From Paracoccus sp. S-4012 (GTDB taxonomy: Bacteria > Pseudomonadota > Alphaproteobacteria > Rhodobacterales > Rhodobacteraceae): DNA of 64,000 bases. The notes beneath the pieces are model-generated. The model did not search any database. It was not told where the DNA came from and was given only the letters and a program-made list of their open reading frames with translations. The DNA lies in contig NZ_WKKA01000006.1 of the NCBI RefSeq assembly GCF_009674885.1, positions 62,001-126,000 of the forward strand, in the 5' to 3' direction. Positions within the stretch are counted from its first letter, which is position 1, and each line of letters opens with the position of its first letter. This document shows, piece after piece, positions 58,036 through 64,000 of this stretch. The position numbers and the translations under genes are program-made.

Positions 58036-60396
58036 TCAGAAGAACGCCAGGTCGTCGCGCAGAAGCTCGAGGTTGGTGACCCCCGCTACCCGCAGCACGT
58101 CGCCGCCGCCGAAGTCGAAGACCGCATCGCCGCCGCTGATCGCGCCCCGCGCCATGACATCGGCGACGCTCGCCGCCAGCGAGCGCGAGATGGCGATGCT
58201 GTCCACGCCGTCCTCGAAATCCGCCACGATGTCGCGCCCGGCGCGGAACAGGAACCGATCGGCACCGCCGAAGCCGGTGAGGTGGTCATCGCCGAAGCCG
58301 CCCGCGAGGATGTTGTCGCCCGCGTTGCCGCGCAGCTGGTTGTTGCCGCTGTTGCCATAGGCCGCGATGCTGGCGGTGCCGCCGAGGAACAGATGCTCGA
58401 AGTTGGGAGCGAGGGCGAGGGACACCGGCGACAGCACGATGTCGATGCCGCCGCCGGGCGCTTCGATCAGCGTGTCGAAGCCGTCGGTCGAATAGACGTC
58501 GTTGCCCGCGCCGCCGATCAGCGTATCGGCCCCGCCCAGGCCGATCAGGTGATTGCCGGCGTCATTGCCCTCGATGCGATTGTCGAGCGCATTGCCGGTG
58601 CCGCGCACCGGCGCCGTGCCGCCGAGGACGAGGTTCTCGACCTGGTAGCCCAGCACATGGTCGAAGCCGGTATGGACCGTGTCGATCCCGCCGCCCGGCG
58701 CCTCGATGATGATGTCCTGGGCGTCGGTATAGTAGCGGTCGTTCCCGGCCCCGCCGATCAGCGTGTCGGCCCCGCCGCCGCCGATCAGTCCGTTGTCGCC
58801 GGCGTTCCCGCTCAGCTGGTTCGCCGCGGCGTTTCCCCAGGCGATGGTGTGGAGCGCGCCGGTCAGCGTCGCGTCCTCGACATGATCGGCAAGCCTCACG
58901 TTCCACGCGCTCTGGATCGTGTCCCAGCCGCCGCCGGCGAGTTCCACGACCGTGTCCGAGGCGTCGACGATGTAGATGTCGTGGCCGGCGCCTCCGAACA
59001 TGCGGTCGGCGCCATTGCCACCGATCAGCACGTCGTTGCCGTCGAGACCGTAGAGGTGGTCATTGCCGTCGCGCCCATAGAGCCAGTTGCCGGCGGCATT
59101 GCCGATCACCGTGTCGTGGCCGGCACCGGCGATTGCGTTCTCTATCACCGTGCCCGCGGCGATGGTGATGTTGCCGGTGCCGCCATAGGCGCTGCTGTGG
59201 GCGCCCTGCCGCAGGTCGATCAGCTGGTTGCGGGTGTCATGCGCGAGGTGGAGCACGTCGGTGCCGCCGTGATCGAGGATCGTGAAGGCGACCGGCCCGG
59301 TCCCGCCACGCAGCGTCTCGGCCACGATGGCGTAAGCCCGCCCGGCGTTCGTCAGATCCCCGTAATAGTGATCCCCGCTGCGCAGCTGCGGCGTCCCGTA
59401 GAGGGCCTGAGTCGCCAGCAGATCGGCGGTCATCGGCGTCAGCAGCGCGGCCTCGGACGCCGGGATCGCGGTGTTCTGGTCCTGGTCGAAATAGGACATC
59501 ACCGAGGCCTGCCAGCTGTCGTTGACGGCGATATTCTCGCGCCCGTAGCCGCCGGTGCCGTTGTAGGGGCCGGCATGGCCGAGGCCGAGCGCATGACCGA
59601 TCTCGTGGATGTAGGTCTGATGCGCGTAGCTGCCGTAATGCGCGCCGTAGGCGGCGACCCAGGTCGCGGCGATGTTCACCTCGGCCGAGACGATCCGCGT
59701 CCCCGAGGTCGTCATGGAGGCGAAGGCGCCACCCTCGGAATCGCCGAAGCGGATATCCGCGCCGCCCGCGACGGCGCGGAAGCTCAGCCCCGAGACCGAG
59801 GCCCAGGCCTCGAACGCCGCGACCGCAAGGCGCGCGGCATCGGCTGGCAGGGCGCCGATGTCATAGGTGATGATGCGATCCTGCGAGACGTCGAAGGCCC
59901 GCCGCCCCACGCCGGCGGCGGTCCAGTAGCCGTCCGAAAGATAGCCCCCGATCTCGGCCATGCTCCAGGTGCCGGCTTGATAGGCCGAGAGGGTGTAATT
60001 GCCGGGCTGGCGGGCATAGTCGATCGCCGCGAGGTAATAGGTGCCGGTCGACGCCGCGGTGAAGGAGAGGCGCGAGTCGAAGGCATGGAAGCCGCCGTCG
60101 TCGGACCAGTCGACCAGCGCGCCGCTTGCGTCCATCAGACCGAGCAACGGATCGACCAGCCAGTTGCTGCCGGTGCCGCGCAACTCGAAGACGTAGCTCT
60201 GCCCGGCGACCAGATGGACCCGCACCCAGTCCTCGTCGGACCAGTCGAGGCGGCCGCTGAAAGACTGGCCCGGCTGGATCGTGTAGGCGGTGCCCGGTCC
60301 CGCCGACGCGTCGCCGCCCTCCGAGAGCCGGGTGAACTGCCGGGCGAGGGGCACGGCGGCGGCGTCGAGTGCGCGGGGCGGCTGGGGCATCGGCAT
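58036..60396 (-). CDS. M10 family RTX metallopeptidase (serralysin-like)
   Basis: 786 residues, no N-terminal signal. Residues ~25-135 form a jelly-roll-like prepeptidase domain (FSGRLDWSDEDWVRVHL, YYLAAIDYARQPGNYTL). The zinc protease motif HEIGHALGLGH uses H264, H268 and H274 with catalytic E265, and the Met-turn is SVMSYFDQ. The C-terminal ~390 residues are RTX repeats, including three ~80-residue units like those in the 1122-residue protein, ending with GADRFLFRAGRDIVADFEDG. Type I secretion and Ca-dependent folding are expected by family. No inhibitor or T1SS genes are adjacent. Confidence 0.92.
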   Translation of the reverse strand: MPMPQPPRALDAAAVPLARQFTRLSEGGDASAGPGTAYTIQPGQSFSGRLDWSDEDWVRVHLVAGQSYVFELRGTGSNWLVDPLLGLMDASGALVDWSDDGGFHAFDSRLSFTAASTGTYYLAAIDYARQPGNYTLSAYQAGTWSMAEIGGYLSDGYWTAAGVGRRAFDVSQDRIITYDIGALPADAARLAVAAFEAWASVSGLSFRAVAGGADIRFGDSEGGAFASMTTSGTRIVSAEVNIAATWVAAYGAHYGSYAHQTYIHEIGHALGLGHAGPYNGTGGYGRENIAVNDSWQASVMSYFDQDQNTAIPASEAALLTPMTADLLATQALYGTPQLRSGDHYYGDLTNAGRAYAIVAETLRGGTGPVAFTILDHGGTDVLHLAHDTRNQLIDLRQGAHSSAYGGTGNITIAAGTVIENAIAGAGHDTVIGNAAGNWLYGRDGNDHLYGLDGNDVLIGGNGADRMFGGAGHDIYIVDASDTVVELAGGGWDTIQSAWNVRLADHVEDATLTGALHTIAWGNAAANQLSGNAGDNGLIGGGGADTLIGGAGNDRYYTDAQDIIIEAPGGGIDTVHTGFDHVLGYQVENLVLGGTAPVRGTGNALDNRIEGNDAGNHLIGLGGADTLIGGAGNDVYSTDGFDTLIEAPGGGIDIVLSPVSLALAPNFEHLFLGGTASIAAYGNSGNNQLRGNAGDNILAGGFGDDHLTGFGGADRFLFRAGRDIVADFEDGVDSIAISRSLAASVADVMARGAISGGDAVFDFGGGDVLRVAGVTNLELLRDDLAFF

Positions 60397-60413
60397 GGCG
60401 CGTCAGGCTCCGG

Positions 60414-60815
60414 TCAGCGGGCGGGCGGGAGGATCGCGGCCGGAACCGGCGTGACCTTCAGCAGCGCGGCCGCGAGGCTCTCGACCGCGCCGGGCGCGAT
60501 GCCGCGCGCATCGATGCTGCTGCTGCTCAGCACCGGGCCCCATTGGGTTGCGTCCGGGCCGCGCCAGCCGAGACGGGCATCGAAGCCCTCCCGGCGCTGC
60601 GCCAGAACCTCGACCAGAAGCGGCGCGGGGTCGGGAGCAGGTGCGAGGCGGCCGCGCAGGATGTTTTCGACCGCGGTGCAGAGGCGGGCGGTGAGTTCGG
60701 CTGCCTCAGCCTGTGCGGGCGCAATGCAGACGACGCTCGGCGACGAATGGGATGTCGCGGGCGGACCCGCGGCGGCGGTCAGAATGGCGGCGCAGAGAAG
60801 GAGAAGGCTCGGCAT
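60414..60815 (-). CDS. Small exported hypothetical protein
   Basis: 133 residues from the ATG giving MPSLLLLCAAILTAAAG, a clear signal peptide; the frame continues upstream without coding character. The mature part contains two Cys (near 30 and 47), ELTARLCTAVENILRGRL, then FDARLGWRGPDATQWGP and a conserved-looking end. No family recognised. It is 17 nt beyond the metallopeptidase start on the same strand, so the two may be in one transcript with this gene first; it may be a periplasmic inhibitor or companion, but this is unsupported. Confidence 0.6.
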   Translation of the reverse strand: MPSLLLLCAAILTAAAGPPATSHSSPSVVCIAPAQAEAAELTARLCTAVENILRGRLAPAPDPAPLLVEVLAQRREGFDARLGWRGPDATQWGPVLSSSSIDARGIAPGAVESLAAALLKVTPVPAAILPPAR

Positions 60816-60884
60816 GCGGGGCCTGCTGCGAGGATCGCCCGAGGCATAGGCCGGCATGGCTCCATCGCGCAACCTCAGGTTGGT

Positions 60885-61373
60885 TCAAATGCCCCGCAAA
60901 TCGCCCCCGTCCAGTCCGCCGCCGTCGCGACGGGCGGCGAAGAAGCTGCGCAGCAGCGCCGCCGACTCCGCCGCGGCGATGCCGCCATGCACCTCCGGGC
61001 GATGATGGCATTGCGGATGATCGAACACCCGCGCGCCATGCGCGACGCCTCCCATGCGCGGGTCGGGCGCGCCATAGTAGAGCGTTTCGATCCGCGTGGC
61101 CGAGATCGCCGCGGCGCACATGGGGCAGGGTTCGAGCGTCACCCAGAGCCGCCAGCCCGGCAGCCGTTCCGAACCGGCGGCGGCGCAGCCCGCCCGCAGC
61201 ACGAGGATTTCGGCATGCGCGGTGGGGTCGTTCAGCGCCCTCGTGCGGTTGCCGTCGATGGCGGCGACGCGGCCCGCGGGATCGACCAGCACGGCGCCGA
61301 CGGGCACTTCGCCGCGGGCGGCGGCCTCGCGGGCGGCGGCGAGGGCGGCCGGCATATGGGTGCGGAAATCCAT
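60885..61373 (-). CDS. tadA: tRNA-specific adenosine deaminase
   Basis: 162 residues. Converts A34 to inosine in tRNA-Arg(ACG). Zinc ligands H53, C83 and C86 with proton shuttle E55 (TAHAEILVLR, LEPCPMCAAAISATRI). The FDHPQCHHRPEVHGGI segment near residue 125 is in the expected place for substrate contacts. The ATG chosen gives the family start MDFRTHMPAALAAAREA. Divergent from the pseudouridine synthase gene over 125 nt. Confidence 0.95.
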   Translation of the reverse strand: MDFRTHMPAALAAAREAAARGEVPVGAVLVDPAGRVAAIDGNRTRALNDPTAHAEILVLRAGCAAAGSERLPGWRLWVTLEPCPMCAAAISATRIETLYYGAPDPRMGGVAHGARVFDHPQCHHRPEVHGGIAAAESAALLRSFFAARRDGGGLDGGDLRGI

Positions 61374-61498
61374 GGCCGCATCTTTTCGGGGAGGCCGCCG
61401 CGTCGTGCAACCCCGCGCCGCTTCCGGGGCTTTCCATCCCGACCCCGCGCGGCTAAGCCCCGCGCCTTCACCCCGCAGCGATTGCGAAGGATTGCGCC

Positions 61499-63658
<2,160 letters not shown>

Positions 63659-63915
63659 GGCCGGGCGCGTCGGTCACATGCCCGGCATCCGCGGTCTTTC
63701 CTCTGGACCGTGGCCTTCGCGCAACGGCCTTTGTTTGCGGCACAATTCCGGCGGAACCATGCCTGCATCACCCTTGTTGTCGGATTTGCAACAGTGGAGG
63801 TGATCCGCACACCGGGCCGGTTTCGGCAGCTTTTCAACCGGGGGGGATTGTGAGACTGTCGCAGCGATGTTGTCGGAGACGGCAGCTTTCAAGAGTGGAC
63901 TACGGAGCATGATCA

Positions 63916-64000
63916 TGACCAAATTCGCTACCTTCGTTGCGGCTCTCGGCCTCTCGGCCTCGACCGCCTTCGCCGGCGGCTATGTCGCCCCCGTGGTCGA
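63916..64000 (+). CDS. Secreted protein, 3' partial at window end
   Basis: Only 28 codons are in view. The sequence MTKFATFVAALGLSASTAFA is a signal peptide with a likely cleavage at AFA-GG, followed by GYVAPVV. GGAG at 63906 is 6 nt before this ATG; another ATG at 63910 lies in frame but on top of the site. Short GGYVAPVV-type exported proteins occur in Rhodobacterales, but the identity cannot be fixed from this fragment. The 257-nt region before it holds its promoter, not assignable. Confidence 0.7.

Overview
The window is about 68-70% GC and reads as ordinary chromosome from an alphaproteobacterium, most likely Rhodobacterales (Rhodobacter/Paracoccus type). Supporting signs are the sucCD-sucAB-lpd cluster with a MAPEG gene, a pyruvate dehydrogenase E1 beta subunit carrying an N-terminal lipoyl domain, an alphaproteobacterial RpoD with an acidic insertion, a BLUF photoreceptor, a divergent bolA/J-domain pair and a cluster of GANTC (CcrM) sites. 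The taxonomic call is inference from gene content; no rRNA is present. One tRNA (Leu-UAA) was found.

Layout. 0-3.5 kb: a two-domain glycosyltransferase cut by the window edge and a second glycosyltransferase-like gene. 3.5-7.6 kb: orphan phnM, a universal stress protein, an L-lactate dehydrogenase, a small lipoprotein and a TetR regulator. 7.6-12.1 kb: the macromolecular-synthesis core dnaG-rpoD, with a BLUF gene overlapping the rpoD stop codon. 12.2-15.1 kb: AI-2E family transporter, rmuC and a small unknown gene. 15.15-15.98 kb: decayed DNA with a multiply frameshifted Bug/TctC solute-binding pseudogene. 16-20.4 kb: sugar and surface polysaccharide genes (mak fructokinase, ugd, sulfotransferase, putative rhamnosyltransferase).

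20.5-34.8 kb is a minus-strand block of central carbon metabolism: pdhA-pdhB-pdhC, then sucC-sucD-lipoprotein-sucA-sucB-DUF4160-DUF2442-unknown-MAPEG-lpd. The last gene supplies the E3 subunit to both dehydrogenase complexes. A 26-bp-arm perfect inverted repeat fills the sucC-sucD gap, and a related repeat sits after the stress protein gene. 34.9-44.4 kb: metG, a FitAB-type toxin-antitoxin pair with a perfect palindromic operator candidate, arginase, tRNA-Leu, an ABC exporter, a CAP-domain lipoprotein, an acyl-CoA synthetase, a 25-residue membrane microprotein and a DsbA-like thiol oxidoreductase. 44.5-51 kb: ettA, an exported MetX-like hydrolase, then a tightly overlapping minus-strand string: rimO, a BglII/BstYI-like endonuclease, an MT-A70 methyltransferase and a sulfotransferase.

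51-60.4 kb holds two RTX-type calcium-binding proteins (a 1122-residue repeat protein and an M10 metallopeptidase) built from the same ~80-residue unit. Between them lie a YadG/YadH-like ABC pair, an ImuA-like gene, bolA and a J-domain gene. 60.4-64 kb: a small exported protein, tadA, a pseudouridine synthase with very long low-complexity tails, and the start of a secreted protein cut by the window end.

The most interesting items are the restriction-modification cassette translationally coupled to rimO, the BLUF gene coupled to rpoD, the GANTC cluster ahead of rpoD, the DUF4160/DUF2442 pair inside the TCA operon, the intercistronic sucC-sucD hairpin and the conserved-looking 25-residue microprotein.
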